Assembly (NCBI RefSeq): GCF_042854845.1
Contig: NZ_AP031498.1
Coordinates: 2,046,001 to 2,110,000, forward strand
From: Maricurvus nonylphenolicus
GTDB lineage: Bacteria; Pseudomonadota; Gammaproteobacteria; Pseudomonadales; Cellvibrionaceae
DNA length: 64,000 nucleotides
Reading direction: 5' to 3'
Position 1 is the first letter of the stretch. Every line of letters begins with the position of its first letter. The notes below the pieces were generated by a model, which did not search any database, was not told where the DNA came from, and saw only the letters and a list, made by a program, of their open reading frames with translations. This document shows positions 27,451 to 36,385 of this stretch, piece after piece. A program made the translations under genes and the position numbers.

Positions 27451-28101
27451 ATGACAAAACCTCGTTTATGCTACCAAACCATTGAATTTGGTAAGACGGA
27501 TATCCACCTCTGCACATTACGTAATACACAAGAATTTCACGATCCAGAAGGCATAGCCGAAGAGCTGGGCATATGCTCTGCCTCATGGCCCATATTTGGC
27601 GTTATTTGGCCTTCAAGCCGAGTCCTTGCAAACCTCATGTTGAACTATGACACCGAGGCCAAAAGAGTGTTGGAAGTAGGTTGTGGCATGGCGCTTTCCA
27701 GCTTGCTGCTTAACAAACAGAATACCGATATCACCGCCACTGATTATCACCCTGAAGTAAAGGGGTTTCTTGAAAGAAATGTACTGCTTAATGGTGACAG
27801 CCCGATTGCGTACGAACAAACAGGCTGGGCTGATCATGATGATGAACTGGGCCATTTTGATCTGATCATTGGCAGCGATCTTCTCTATGAAGATGCCCAT
27901 ATAGAGCTACTTGCCGGCTTTATCGAGAGGCACGCCAAATCAACCTGTGAAGTGATTATTGTCGATCCTGGGCGAGGAAGGAAAAACAAACTCAGCACAC
28001 AATTGCTGGGATACGGTTTCAGCGTTTCTTATCTAAAACCAATAGATACGGATCTTCTTGAGCAGAAATTCAAAGGCCATATTCTTAAATTTAAACGTTG
28101 A
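27451..28101 (+). CDS. Methyltransf_16-like SAM methyltransferase
   Basis: 216 residues. SAM motif VLEVGCGMALSSLLLN, acidic motif ITATDYHPEV, and FDLIIGSDLLYED, the motif IV seen in METTL21-like protein methyltransferases and nicotinamide N-methyltransferase relatives. WPIFGVIWPSS just before motif I is also a family feature. The substrate may be a protein lysine. Stands alone; shares a two-way terminator with the cold shock gene. Confidence 0.85.
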   Translation: MTKPRLCYQTIEFGKTDIHLCTLRNTQEFHDPEGIAEELGICSASWPIFGVIWPSSRVLANLMLNYDTEAKRVLEVGCGMALSSLLLNKQNTDITATDYHPEVKGFLERNVLLNGDSPIAYEQTGWADHDDELGHFDLIIGSDLLYEDAHIELLAGFIERHAKSTCEVIIVDPGRGRKNKLSTQLLGYGFSVSYLKPIDTDLLEQKFKGHILKFKR

Positions 28102-28136
28102 GCCTTTGAAGCTAGTAACAGCTTCCGATAGCCAAT

Positions 28137-28168
28137 AAAAAAGGGCAAGCCCTTATGAGCTTACCCTT
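28137..28168 (-). terminator. Terminator of the cold shock gene (possibly bidirectional)
   Basis: On the minus strand AAGGGTAAGC..GCTTGCCCTT then TTTTTT: a 10-base stem with one G-T pair, and a U-run 20 bases past the stop. Confidence 0.85.
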
Positions 28169-28190
28169 CTTAGACATAAAGTAACCGGAT

Positions 28191-28400
28191 TTAGATGGCT
28201 ACAATATTCTCTGCCTGAGGGCCTTTTTGGCCTTGGGTTACGGTAAATTCAACACGCTGGCCTTCTGCCAGGGTTTTAAAACCAGAACCGGAGATGGCAC
28301 TGAAGTGAGCAAATACGTCTGGACCAGACTCCTGCTCAATAAAGCCAAAACCTTTAGATTCGTTGAACCATTTTACGGTGCCAGTAGTTGTATTAGACAT
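28191..28400 (-). CDS. Cold shock protein (CspA family)
   Basis: 69 residues, single OB-fold: GTVKWFNESKGFGFI holds RNP1 (KGFGFI) and DVFAHFSAI holds RNP2. RNA/ssDNA chaperone. AGGA lies 10 bases before the ATG. The 250 bases upstream have no gene and could hold a long regulatory leader, as in cspA genes. It marks the left border of the accessory region. Confidence 0.96.
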   Translation of the reverse strand: MSNTTTGTVKWFNESKGFGFIEQESGPDVFAHFSAISGSGFKTLAEGQRVEFTVTQGQKGPQAENIVAI

Positions 28401-28653
28401 AATAATATCCTGATTTAAATGTAAGGGTGCCTCTGTAGGCGCTAATAGCGGGAAAAACAGACTGAAACTTAGAAACTACAGGACGAGGAATTACGAATAA
28501 AACAACGCATTGGAGAATATAAACTATAGGCTTTCTTTCTAGCTGCGCGAATAGTACAGATATTGATCATCTGTGTCTAGCCTGTATTCATGGTGTTTTA
28601 TTGGTTTGAATGCTCCTGGAGTCAGACCCCATTGATCCTGCTCTGATCTTAAG

Positions 28654-28878
28654 TTAATCCTTGTCCTTGATAGGTGTAAGCGTTGGCTTAACGCCTTCAG
28701 CTTCTGAAATCTTTTGGTTTACGAGGGCTAATAAGCGATCTAAGTAAAGGCGGTCACCCTGAATTTCAGAAAATTCATCCTCTTCTGAGCATTCATCTTC
28801 GCTTACGTTGGATAATATTCCCTCGTAAGCTTGGATTGATGCTCTAATGTAGGTTAGATCTTTGTAGGAAAAGCCCAT
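28654..28878 (-). CDS. Small hypothetical protein
   Basis: 74 residues, acidic, soluble: SYKDLTYIRASIQAYEGIL, a Glu/Asp/Ser middle, then DRLYLDRLLALVNQKISEAE. Two helices with a charged linker. Family not recognised. It follows the next secreted gene by 7 bases in the same direction, so probably an operon. Confidence 0.55.
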   Translation of the reverse strand: MGFSYKDLTYIRASIQAYEGILSNVSEDECSEEDEFSEIQGDRLYLDRLLALVNQKISEAEGVKPTLTPIKDKD

Positions 28879-28885
28879 AGATTTC

Positions 28886-29308
28886 TTAAATAGAAGCTGC
28901 AGTTAATTTTTCAGCAAAATACTCAAATTCATGCTGTTCTTTGGATGCATTACAGCTTCCAGAGCGTTTTACTCGATCAGTAGTATATAGCTCGTTAGCA
29001 TTTGTTATCCCTACAGCAGTGTATTCTGAATAGCACCTGTTTTCAGAGGTAATGTTGTTTTCAATAAAGAATACATACATACCGTTTATATAGTGAGTAC
29101 TGGGAATATCAGTATCTGCTTGAGTGACTATCCGGCAATCGCCAATCTTGCTGAACTTGGGGGTATAGAGTTCAGAGGTGCCCGCCAATACTAAAGTTAG
29201 ATTACAGGAGAGGGCTAAAGTAGCTTGGCTGTCAAAAACCTTAACTCCCTGAGAGAAGGCTATGCTTGAACAGGTTGCCAGTAATAGTAATATTAGGGGT
29301 TTACGCAT
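28886..29308 (-). CDS. Hypothetical secreted protein
   Basis: 140 residues from MRKPLILLLLATCSSIAFSQ, a clean signal peptide cut near AFS-Q. The mature part has four Cys (LSCNLTL, GDCRIVT, ENRCYSE, SGSCNAS) that could form two disulfides in the periplasm. Not recognised. In line with the lipoprotein gene upstream and the 74-residue gene downstream. Confidence 0.6.
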   Translation of the reverse strand: MRKPLILLLLATCSSIAFSQGVKVFDSQATLALSCNLTLVLAGTSELYTPKFSKIGDCRIVTQADTDIPSTHYINGMYVFFIENNITSENRCYSEYTAVGITNANELYTTDRVKRSGSCNASKEQHEFEYFAEKLTAASI

Positions 29309-29356
29309 TATTAAAAGCATTTGGGTTCAGCCCCTAGGGGCTCTGATTTAGAAGTT

Positions 29357-29752
29357 TTAAGGAGATAAAGCAGGCATTCTGATGAATTTATCAGAAGCTC
29401 CGAAATATTCAGCAAGATAAGCCTTACTCCATTGGTTATCCTTGTGCAAAGGGCTGATATGCTCCTCATCTTTATAGCCTACATATTTAGCCTCAGAGAA
29501 TACGGTGATACTTCTATCTGTTGGCCAGTGTAGGTTCCTCAAGCACGCGTCGGCAGTTTTTAACTGATTTTGTAGCTCAAATGTTGCTGGGCTTGTAATA
29601 ACAAATACTCTGGAGTTCCGCTCGTCGATTCTACTCACTGTGAGGCTTGTGCTGCTTTCAATACAGCTGGAAATACTAACTTGTTGGGCGGTGATGGAGC
29701 AGCTTGAAAGTAGCAGAGGAAAGAGGGCGACTCCTATTGCTCTCTTAGTCAT
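29357..29752 (-). CDS. Hypothetical lipoprotein
   Basis: 131 residues from MTKRAIGVALFPLLLSSCS; LLSSC is a lipobox, so Cys18 or so is lipid-modified. The mature part is short and has no known motif. It probably shares a transcript with the following secreted protein; a short GGCCC-type palindrome (GCCCCTAGGGGC, 29333-29344) separates them. Confidence 0.6.
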   Translation of the reverse strand: MTKRAIGVALFPLLLSSCSITAQQVSISSCIESSTSLTVSRIDERNSRVFVITSPATFELQNQLKTADACLRNLHWPTDRSITVFSEAKYVGYKDEEHISPLHKDNQWSKAYLAEYFGASDKFIRMPALSP

Positions 29753-29895
29753 TGAATTGATCAAAGTTACATTTCCCTGTGAGCTTTGTATATTCCGTCA
29801 TTGTCCTAGTATGGCGCTGTATGGAATTTAACCTTTGCCCCTTTGGTCAACTATTTAGGGCTTACACTGGGTCCAGCCCGTTCATAAGGGGATTG

Positions 29896-30075
29896 CTAAT
29901 CATCGCTTTTAGGGGCTGGTAAATCTAGACTATCCGGTCCTCCGGACAGCCTTCCCACTGGTTCATCTTCGTCAATAGGCGGCGCTATATTCTTCTTACG
30001 TATTTCTTTGGATTTCTCTTTTAATCGTCGAAATTCTTCTGTGTTGCCGTGGTTAGATATAGGTTTATCATTCAT
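29896..30075 (-). CDS. Small charged protein, third gene of an accessory operon
   Basis: 59 residues: MNDKPISNHGNTEEFRRLKE, a Lys-rich helix, then an acidic Pro-rich tail ending PAPKSDD. No membrane segment. It starts 9 bases after the 47-residue gene's stop. Found by reading the minus strand; family unknown. The codon pattern and tight packing support it. Confidence 0.6.
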   Translation of the reverse strand: MNDKPISNHGNTEEFRRLKEKSKEIRKKNIAPPIDEDEPVGRLSGGPDSLDLPAPKSDD

Positions 30076-30084
30076 GTGCAGTAC

Positions 30085-30228
30085 CTATACTTCTTTAGGT
30101 GTTTTATTTATTTTTCCTTCAGGCTCATTAGAGCTCAACAAGGGTTTTAATCTTTCTATCTTTTTAGAATAATCCCTAAGCTTCTGAAAATGAAGCTCTT
30201 TTTCCTTATGTTTTGGTGGGGTTTTCAT
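30085..30228 (-). CDS. Very small basic protein, second gene of an accessory operon
   Basis: 47 residues: MKTPPKHKEKELHFQKLRDY and a basic helix SKKIERLKPLL. GAGGTG lies 5 bases before the ATG and starts inside the stop of the upstream gene. A single helix with high charge, as in small antitoxins or binding partners; this is a guess from shape. Confidence 0.6.
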   Translation of the reverse strand: MKTPPKHKEKELHFQKLRDYSKKIERLKPLLSSNEPEGKINKTPKEV

Positions 30229-30236
30229 TTTTCACC

Positions 30237-30773
30237 TCATAGACTTTTGGCAAGGTAGCGAGGATTTCCTTTGCTGGCCGGAAATAACTGGTAGCCTAGT
30301 TTTTTATAGCTATTAATCGCGCCGTCTACAGGATCAATTATACGTGATTCTTTAGCTCCTAAAGCATAACCGTACATTTCGACGGCAGATAAAGCAATGT
30401 AGGCAACTCTACCTTTTAAGGGATGGGTTGAATCTGTTGATCCCTCTAGAACTTCAAGGCGAATATGAACATTCTTTCCGGACATTTTTCCAAGTAGCAA
30501 ACCGCATAGGATAGAGCCAAACCATATTGCAGCTTCGAATCGCTTTGGGTGTTTGCTCCGATAATGGCTTACCCATGATCCCCAATCCCAACCTCCATTG
30601 GGTGGGACTCGGTTGTTGTTGGGCCATGAAGCGTATTTATCTAGCGCTACGGTATTGATAGGTGTCAACCTAACCCCTGGCATGTTTATAGCTTTGGGGA
30701 CTTCGCTATAAACTGCTGCTCGAAGAGCTCCGTATTTCTCAATATGTTCCTTATAAGATTTTGCTGATTCCAT
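30237..30773 (-). CDS. GNAT-like hypothetical protein, first gene of an accessory operon
   Basis: 178 residues. The C-terminal half resembles an acetyltransferase fold: VAYIALSAVEMYGYALGAKE, SRIIDPVDGAINSYKKLGYQ, ending NPRYLAKSL. The N-terminal part has WDWGSWVSHYRSKHPKRFEA, which I do not know. It leads a tight operon with two tiny genes. An inverted repeat 32-67 bases upstream may regulate it. Confidence 0.65.
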   Translation of the reverse strand: MESAKSYKEHIEKYGALRAAVYSEVPKAINMPGVRLTPINTVALDKYASWPNNNRVPPNGGWDWGSWVSHYRSKHPKRFEAAIWFGSILCGLLLGKMSGKNVHIRLEVLEGSTDSTHPLKGRVAYIALSAVEMYGYALGAKESRIIDPVDGAINSYKKLGYQLFPASKGNPRYLAKSL

Positions 30774-30804
30774 GAATACATTTCCATTTGTATTTGAGCT
30801 GATC

Positions 30805-30840
30805 TTGTTGATATGTTAATAAAGCTAGAGATATCAACAA
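30805..30840. promoter_or_regulatory. Inverted repeat before the GNAT-like operon
   Basis: TTGTTGATAT (30805-30814) and ATATCAACAA (30831-30840), perfect 10-base arms with 16 between, just upstream of the start at 30773. Its position suits an operator. Confidence 0.55.
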
Positions 30841-31200
30841 AATTTCCTTTTTGGCAAGCCTCTAACTATTCAATAAAACATTATGGATATCAATAGAGTT
30901 AAGCTCTTAATCGCTTACTGTTCCTTTTCTTAGTTAAAGTACGTGACTTTTTGATGGGGTGTATAAGCCTAAAGTGTTAGACAATAAAGTTATGAGTCTA
31001 ACTAAAGTGTTGTTTGGAACTACTGGGGCAGACCCTAGGGGCAGCCCCCATAGAATGTTAAAACCAAGTGTGTAGTTTTTTACCCAGTTATCGATTAATT
31101 AACCCACCTTTCAGCCGATCTTTCAACAGAAAATCACCATATACCTCACTCATACTGACTCCTTATTTTTGGTGTGATATTTGCTTTTTACCATTCATCT
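30841..31200. other. Gene-free stretch between divergent genes
   Basis: No convincing reading frame. It holds GTTAGAC (30976-30982) facing GTCTAAC (30996-31002), with the direct repeat TAAAGTGTT outside each arm (30970 and 31003). A degenerate copy of the GGGGCAGACCCC element with a CCCATAGAA tail follows (31024-31054). Confidence 0.6.
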
Positions 31201-31214
31201 AAGGAGGAAGCAGT

Positions 31215-31625
31215 ATGGACGGTGGATTTAACGCATTTAGTAATGGGGGAAACCCTGTTAATGGAATGGCAAAGTCACATTTCAGTGGAAAGCAGGGTAA
31301 ATCTCAAACCACACACGAACGGGCGGACAGAGCGGTTACCGCCATGAATGCCGGAAAAATGGAGAATGTAGGCAGAACCGGCACTGGAGGCCGGGATGAT
31401 AAAGTCATGGATGCCTATGGTGGCGTCTGGGGTGTTCACCAACAACCAGGCCCTGGCGGTGGTGTCCGCCAAGCGTACCCTATGCATAAAGCCATGCCTG
31501 TTCCCAGTACCAACCGCTGGGGCGGAAAAACGGGGGGCGTAACATTCGACCCAAATCAAAAATCCCCCTCAAAACACACGGTTTTTGAAGGCGCTAGCGG
31601 AAAGCCAAGAAATATAGACGTATAA
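31215..31625 (+). CDS. Glycine-rich hypothetical protein
   Basis: 136 residues, about one fifth Gly, with many Asn, Lys and Pro: MDGGFNAFSNGGNPVNGMAK, GVHQQPGPGGGVRQAYPMHK. Hydrophilic and probably disordered, no Cys, no signal peptide. An almost ideal AAGGAGGAAG 6 bases before the ATG indicates strong expression. Not recognised. The only plus-strand gene in this part of the region. Confidence 0.6.
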   Translation: MDGGFNAFSNGGNPVNGMAKSHFSGKQGKSQTTHERADRAVTAMNAGKMENVGRTGTGGRDDKVMDAYGGVWGVHQQPGPGGGVRQAYPMHKAMPVPSTNRWGGKTGGVTFDPNQKSPSKHTVFEGASGKPRNIDV

Positions 31626-31691
31626 AAAGCTCGTTGCCATTGGCTTGGCAGTAGCAAAGCGGGCGGAAATACCGGGCTGAATACGTTAAAA

Positions 31692-32183
31692 CTAAGTTTG
31701 TAATTGATAGCCCAGGTATGTCCAGGCATCTGGAATATCGAATACAAATGAGAACAACATGCACGCCAGCATAAACGCCGCCCAAGCGTTATACAGAGAA
31801 AATCCCTGCATAAAGGGCCGGTTTTTGATTAATACCACGATTGCCGGTGTCCAGAAGATCACATGGGTCAGTGAGGTCAGCCCAGCCAACGGTAATAGGC
31901 CAAGTTGCGGTGCAATCAGATTACTGAACGTGACGCCCGCAACGATAGAGGCCAATACCCAACGCGCTTCTACATATTTCCAGGCAAAGAACACGCTCGG
32001 CAATATGGCCAACTTCAGTATTGTTAGCCAAACCTGAACCCAGGCAGGTAGATTGTTGCGTGCCTCATCGTCCCATATTTGCAAGGGCTGATGCCCGGAG
32101 ACAGGGTCTGCTGCAAACGCCGAGAAGGCCATAAGCCCCATACACAAACAGCAGACACGGCGGCCAAGCGGAGATGTAATCAT
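31692..32183 (-). CDS. Hypothetical membrane protein
   Basis: 163 residues. Signal-like start (CLCMGLMAFSAFAADP) followed by four hydrophobic helices (VQVWLTILKLAILPSVFFAW, and three more up to residue 150). Family not recognised. Confidence 0.65.
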   Translation of the reverse strand: MITSPLGRRVCCLCMGLMAFSAFAADPVSGHQPLQIWDDEARNNLPAWVQVWLTILKLAILPSVFFAWKYVEARWVLASIVAGVTFSNLIAPQLGLLPLAGLTSLTHVIFWTPAIVVLIKNRPFMQGFSLYNAWAAFMLACMLFSFVFDIPDAWTYLGYQLQT

Positions 32184-32336
32184 TGCGATTCCTCAACTAA
32201 TCACTGTAGTCATGGTGTGAATTGTCTTAAATACATAACTCGACCGTGGCTTTTATACAGCGTAAAGTGAGAAAGCTATTGTAGGGAGATATCTGACGCT
32301 AACTATCAACTAGCTGACAATTGCGCGAGGTGAAGC

Positions 32337-32362
32337 GGGGTAAGCCCCTGGAGGCTTACCCC
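32337..32362. repeat. Hairpin after the 514-residue gene
   Basis: GGGGTAAGCC-CCTGGA-GGCTTACCCC, perfect 10-base arms, 10 bases past the stop. No T-run, so it is either an imperfect terminator or a member of the GGGG..CCCC repeat family. Confidence 0.6.
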
Positions 32363-32371
32363 AAAGATAAT

Positions 32372-33916
32372 TTAGTGGCTAAAAAGCTGTAATGCCTTGT
32401 TAGCAAAAAGTGCAAAAGGTTTGTCGGAAGATGTTTGACTATTCTTCTTAAGATTTACGATACCATCAACGGTGGTGTAGCGGTCAGACAGTATCTGATT
32501 AGAGTTGGTAATAGCGCTTATACGGCTTACGGCAATGGCGTCTTTGAGGGATTCCAACGATTTCTCGTTAAGGTAACCGCTAATACCTTTTTCGTTGGTT
32601 ACGCCAGGTTTCAGCAGTTCCTCAATCACCCCGTCGTGAAGAATGGCAAAATCGGTTGCCCAGCGATCTATGGCCAGGATATCGGGCTCTGCCAGGGTGA
32701 TTTGAAATACGCGCTTGTTGTTGACGGTAATCGTCTCGCCGATGTCATTAATGGTTGGCAGGGTGGTGCCATAATACACGCGAGAAACATCCCTTCTGAT
32801 GGCTATCTCGTCATCTTCAAAAGCAATCCACTGCTGTTTACTGGCTGTTAATGTGACGAGTGTAGAGAAGGTTTGCATAAAGGTCGTATTGCCAATTTCG
32901 GCATTGAAGGTGTCCAGTGAGCCTGTATTGGACGCCCAGGCCTTATTGAAAAGGGAAGGGCTCTTACCTGTGTGTGGCTTGCTAATGGGGGAGGCCGCCA
33001 GTGCATCAACTGCGCAGCTGATTTCACCGCTGATGGGGTTGTAGCATGCCTTTAGATCAAGCTCATCCAAAGCCGCCAAGGCTTTCTGGCGTTGTTTGAT
33101 AACCTTGAGCTCATTGTCTATCAGGGGGGAGCCAAGATAAGCGCTACAAAAATCAGGCAGTGAACCGCTATTGATGGATTGAATTTGCTTGCATCGTTTG
33201 ATTTGCCCCATGGTGCTGACGGCAGCTGCAGTGATGCCTCTTTCAAGGTGCTCTTTTAAAATACCATCACGGTCGAGCCAGTTCGCCATTCGGGTTCTGC
33301 TGCACACAGAATCATTACCGTTGGCTATACAGGCCTTATCGCTATCAATGAGCGTTGTGGTGACTTCTGCACCGCTGACACCATAAAGGTATTCCTGGCA
33401 CAGCGTCCCGCCTTTGGCACTTTTTGATAGGGTGAATTCTTGTGAGTCTGATTCATAGAGGCCAAATACTTTAGGGAGCCTCAGGTTTTCGCCGCCTAAG
33501 CCCAGGAACCAATTCTGGATCGACAGCCTATCGCTATAGCCAAACTTAAAGTCGAGTTGAAAGCCACAATAGGTGCCTTTCTTCATTTGGTCGGTATAGG
33601 GAGTACTCTTGAAACCACCTTTCTCCTTCCTGACCAGCGTCATAAAATCTTTTAAGTTTGGCCAATAGGTTAGGTTATTGTCCTTATCGGGTGTAATGAA
33701 AATATAGTTTCCGCTACTGCCAGAGCTTGTGATAAGAGAGTCATCAGGCCTGGCTGACATCAGATTGGTGTAAGCCTTTTCGTTAATGTCCGCCCCAGGG
33801 AATAGTTTAAAATACAAGCCCGTTAGAATAATGATGGCGCCGCCATAAAAGAGAATCTGCAAGATATTGGGTAGCTCTTGAAGCAGCGCCAATAGGTTTT
33901 CAATGATTTTCTTCAT
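32372..33916 (-). CDS. Hypothetical membrane-anchored protein, 514 residues
   Basis: One N-terminal membrane segment (ILFYGGAIIILTGLYFKLFP) then about 480 residues outside, with scattered Cys pairs (CQEYL, ACIANGNDSVC, KACYNPISGEISC). No domain I know. Single anchor plus large body suggests a sensor or envelope protein. Next gene upstream is a gene fragment. Confidence 0.65.
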   Translation of the reverse strand: MKKIIENLLALLQELPNILQILFYGGAIIILTGLYFKLFPGADINEKAYTNLMSARPDDSLITSSGSSGNYIFITPDKDNNLTYWPNLKDFMTLVRKEKGGFKSTPYTDQMKKGTYCGFQLDFKFGYSDRLSIQNWFLGLGGENLRLPKVFGLYESDSQEFTLSKSAKGGTLCQEYLYGVSGAEVTTTLIDSDKACIANGNDSVCSRTRMANWLDRDGILKEHLERGITAAAVSTMGQIKRCKQIQSINSGSLPDFCSAYLGSPLIDNELKVIKQRQKALAALDELDLKACYNPISGEISCAVDALAASPISKPHTGKSPSLFNKAWASNTGSLDTFNAEIGNTTFMQTFSTLVTLTASKQQWIAFEDDEIAIRRDVSRVYYGTTLPTINDIGETITVNNKRVFQITLAEPDILAIDRWATDFAILHDGVIEELLKPGVTNEKGISGYLNEKSLESLKDAIAVSRISAITNSNQILSDRYTTVDGIVNLKKNSQTSSDKPFALFANKALQLFSH

Positions 33917-33989
33917 CGGTGTCTCCTTGCGTTATCTAAATCCAGTGATGTTTGGCAGTTAGGGGCTATAGTAATACTATGTACGGGCT

Positions 33990-34214
33990 TTAGATACAAA
34001 CCGTCTGTGGCACGCAAATATATCCATTTTCAGTATCACCAAACGTTTTCCCTAAGTTACCCATAGAATGAAGCGCAGCTATATACAGGCATATTACCGC
34101 GTCCAACGCATCTTCATTGCTTTTTAGAGTTTGCCCTTTGAGGCTTTGGATATGCTCTGGGGACTGCTGGAAGGGAGTAGACCCCATAGATTGAGCAGCT
34201 TTACTCGTTTTCAC
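33990..34214 (-). pseudogene. DUF429-like gene fragment
   Basis: The last 40 residues (SNEDALDAVICLYIAALHSM and ENGYICVPQ) look like the C-terminal end of a DUF429 protein, which is normally over 200 residues. The first 30 residues are read from repeat sequence (GGGACTG..CCCATAGA at 34157 and CGGGAATGGCGGGG at 34213). Probably a remnant left by repeat-mediated rearrangement. Confidence 0.5.
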
Positions 34215-34329
34215 GGGAATGGCGGGGTGGTGGAGTATAATTTATTCCCTCCGCCACCTTAAATTCCTGCACCAGAATGGCTAAACTCAGCGAAATACTC
34301 TCACCTAACAAAATTAGCCCTCCACCGTA

Positions 34330-34968
34330 ATGCCTAGCCCGAGTCACGATACTATGAAGGAAAAGCACCTACTCATCATTGCCACATCCGTAATGATTTC
34401 CGGACTCTTTACACTGGTTAGCCTTTGTGTAATAGCGGCAGTCATTTACTCAAATCAGCTTTCAGTTGCCGACATAACCACATTCCTTACAAAATCAGTC
34501 ACTTTTGTAACCACTATTGCCGGGCTTATTGCTGCTATTACTGCCTTTAGAGGCGTAACTACATGGAGAAAACAGCTTAAATACGGCAAGCATGTTGATT
34601 TAATCTGGGAGGCCATGAACAGACTGCGAGCCACACACCACGCCTATATATTGTGGCGCGCAAATGCTCTAATATATGCAAGCAATTTAAACGAAATAGA
34701 AGACTTGGAACCTTACGAAAAAGACCTCAAAGAAAAGTTGGATCAGCTAGGCGCATCTTTCAACTGGCTTGACACAATTGTCATTCAAAATGAGTGGCAG
34801 TGGGCCAATTACCATTCAGACCTAAATTTAGGTACAAAGCGGGTAATCAATTCATTCAAAAGCAATATATATGGTCCTACAATGTTTGAACACAAAACCA
34901 ATAGTGTGGACGAATTCTATAAATCGCTCGCTGAAAAACTAGTGGTGCTAGAAAAACAGTACATCTAA
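34330..34968 (+). CDS. Hypothetical protein with two membrane helices
   Basis: 212 residues: membrane segments at about 15-40 (LLIIATSVMISGLFTLVSLC) and 50-72, then a soluble helical part with FNWLDTIVIQNEWQWANYHS. Family not recognised. Met9 (34354) is another possible start; neither has a clear ribosome site. Confidence 0.55.
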   Translation: MPSPSHDTMKEKHLLIIATSVMISGLFTLVSLCVIAAVIYSNQLSVADITTFLTKSVTFVTTIAGLIAAITAFRGVTTWRKQLKYGKHVDLIWEAMNRLRATHHAYILWRANALIYASNLNEIEDLEPYEKDLKEKLDQLGASFNWLDTIVIQNEWQWANYHSDLNLGTKRVINSFKSNIYGPTMFEHKTNSVDEFYKSLAEKLVVLEKQYI

Positions 34969-35100
34969 TCTGATCTTGCCCCGTTTTTCCGAACAACGTT
35001 AAGTCAATAGCATCATCTATCAAGCTCAATATCCTTGCTGAAAGAGGGGCTACTAGTAGCCAGATGAGATTCTACCCCATAGATTTAAATTAATTTACCC

Positions 35101-35931
35101 TTATATTATTTCATTGGTATGTACTTCTGATTCTCTTGAAAGGGCTAGAAGAAAACCAATAATAGCAATGAATAACATTATCGAGTTCTTTATCGCCTCT
35201 TCAATCTTTACCTTTTGGTTATACTTGACTACGAGAGCTTCATACTTTGTAAGAAGATCTCTTGAAGATTGTGCAAGATCTCTTACAAGCTTAAAAGAGT
35301 CCTTATTCAAATTTAAAAAATAACTCTCGTCAGAGTACAGTTTCTTTAGTATTTCAGTTTGAATTAAAAGTCTATCCACTTTTTCATCTGTCGTTTTCGG
35401 AATGCTGGAATAGGAAAAAGCTTTTGTAAACTCTTCAATGATCGATTCAAGTTTTGACTTTCTTGAAATATACTCAATGGTTAGGGTGTTGAAGCTTTGG
35501 TATAGGTTTCTTATTTCTCTTTGCTCTTTCTTATCCATTTCAGGTAGGGCCTTATTCATCAGTGTCAGAGAATCTTCCATGATGTAGGATGAGAGGTCTC
35601 CATTGTGATTTAATGACCTATTAAGATCTGAGAGTTGTTGATTTAGAAGGATGAGGTTTTCCCGGAATTCCTGGTCAATCTCCAGGTTACCTTCTATTAG
35701 AGCAATGTTTCGTAAATTTCCTTTTTCTTTGATGATATTGAACTTACTGTATATGTCTTCAGTCCAGTAATTAACTTGAAACGAATATTGGGATGCTTTG
35801 TTGTTAGTAACTTTCCCAGCATCTGGAAATAAATAGACTTGAATAAAAAAGCTTAAAGGAGCAAGAATTAATATCAATAAAAGCTTAATATTATTAATTT
35901 TCCTAATCTTTGTAATAATTCTCTTAATCAT
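35101..35931 (-). CDS. Coiled-coil protein with a membrane helix at each end
   Basis: 276 residues. N-terminal helix (IKLLLILILAPLSFFIQVYL), a long helical body rich in Glu, Lys and Leu, and a C-terminal helix (SIMLFIAIIGFLLALS). The plan, a periplasmic helical body between two membrane helices, is that of a receptor sensor module without output domain. AT-rich codon use, unlike the flanking chromosome. Confidence 0.65.
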   Translation of the reverse strand: MIKRIITKIRKINNIKLLLILILAPLSFFIQVYLFPDAGKVTNNKASQYSFQVNYWTEDIYSKFNIIKEKGNLRNIALIEGNLEIDQEFRENLILLNQQLSDLNRSLNHNGDLSSYIMEDSLTLMNKALPEMDKKEQREIRNLYQSFNTLTIEYISRKSKLESIIEEFTKAFSYSSIPKTTDEKVDRLLIQTEILKKLYSDESYFLNLNKDSFKLVRDLAQSSRDLLTKYEALVVKYNQKVKIEEAIKNSIMLFIAIIGFLLALSRESEVHTNEII

Positions 35932-36016
35932 CCTGTATCCTGGTCTTAGTCAATAGAAGTAGGCATTCTAAGCTCAAAGTTCTTGCTTCTTTCGAGTTTT
36001 TGGAAAGAGTTATTGG

Positions 36017-36040
36017 GGGCAGCCCCCATAGATTACAGAG
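36017..36040. repeat. GGGGGCAGCCCCC element after the HNH-NTase operon
   Basis: GGGGGCAGCCCCC then CATAGATT, a short variant of the GGGGTCAGACCCC family, 30 bases past the NTase stop. Confidence 0.65.
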
Positions 36041-36070
36041 TCTGAATCCATTGATTTTTGCTCGTTATGC

Positions 36071-36385
36071 TTAGCTTTGAGTTGGTTTTATAGTTTCTAT
36101 GATAGAAATTATGTCGGACAAATTGCTGCCATTATATGACAATAAGTACTTCGCTGATGCTTTGTTTATAAATTTCAGTTCAGCTTCTTCTGATTTAGAA
36201 AGCATAGTGATTGAAGCCTTCACTACTCTAGTCATTAGACCTTTCTTTAATGAAATAGCTTCTAAGCATGATTTTCGGCTGGTCGAATTATGTACAATCA
36301 GGATGTCTATATCATTGAAAGTCTTTGAGCCATTAAAGTAGGAACCAAATCCATAAACTTTAACCAACAATTTATTACCAACCAT
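36071..36385 (-). CDS. Small nucleotidyltransferase-fold protein
   Basis: 104 residues from MVGNK. VYGFGSYFNGSKTFNDIDIL gives the pol-beta NTase signature: GS (14-15) then DxD (25, 27). A third catalytic Asp is not evident. Minimal NTases often pair with a toxin (HEPN) or serve in phage defence. The start at 36385 overlaps the previous gene by 11 bases; the frame runs upstream to 36481, but only inside that gene. Third gene of an operon with an HNH nuclease. Confidence 0.75.
   Translation of the reverse strand: MVGNKLLVKVYGFGSYFNGSKTFNDIDILIVHNSTSRKSCLEAISLKKGLMTRVVKASITMLSKSEEAELKFINKASAKYLLSYNGSNLSDIISIIETIKPTQS

Noticed and set aside
30976..31002. attC site from GTTAGAC and GTCTAAC
   Set aside because: The two boxes are in the reverse order for an attC and only 13 bases apart.
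31021..31060. Rho-independent terminator
   Set aside because: The GGGG/CCCC stems have no following U-run and lie in a divergent promoter region; repeat family membership explains them better.
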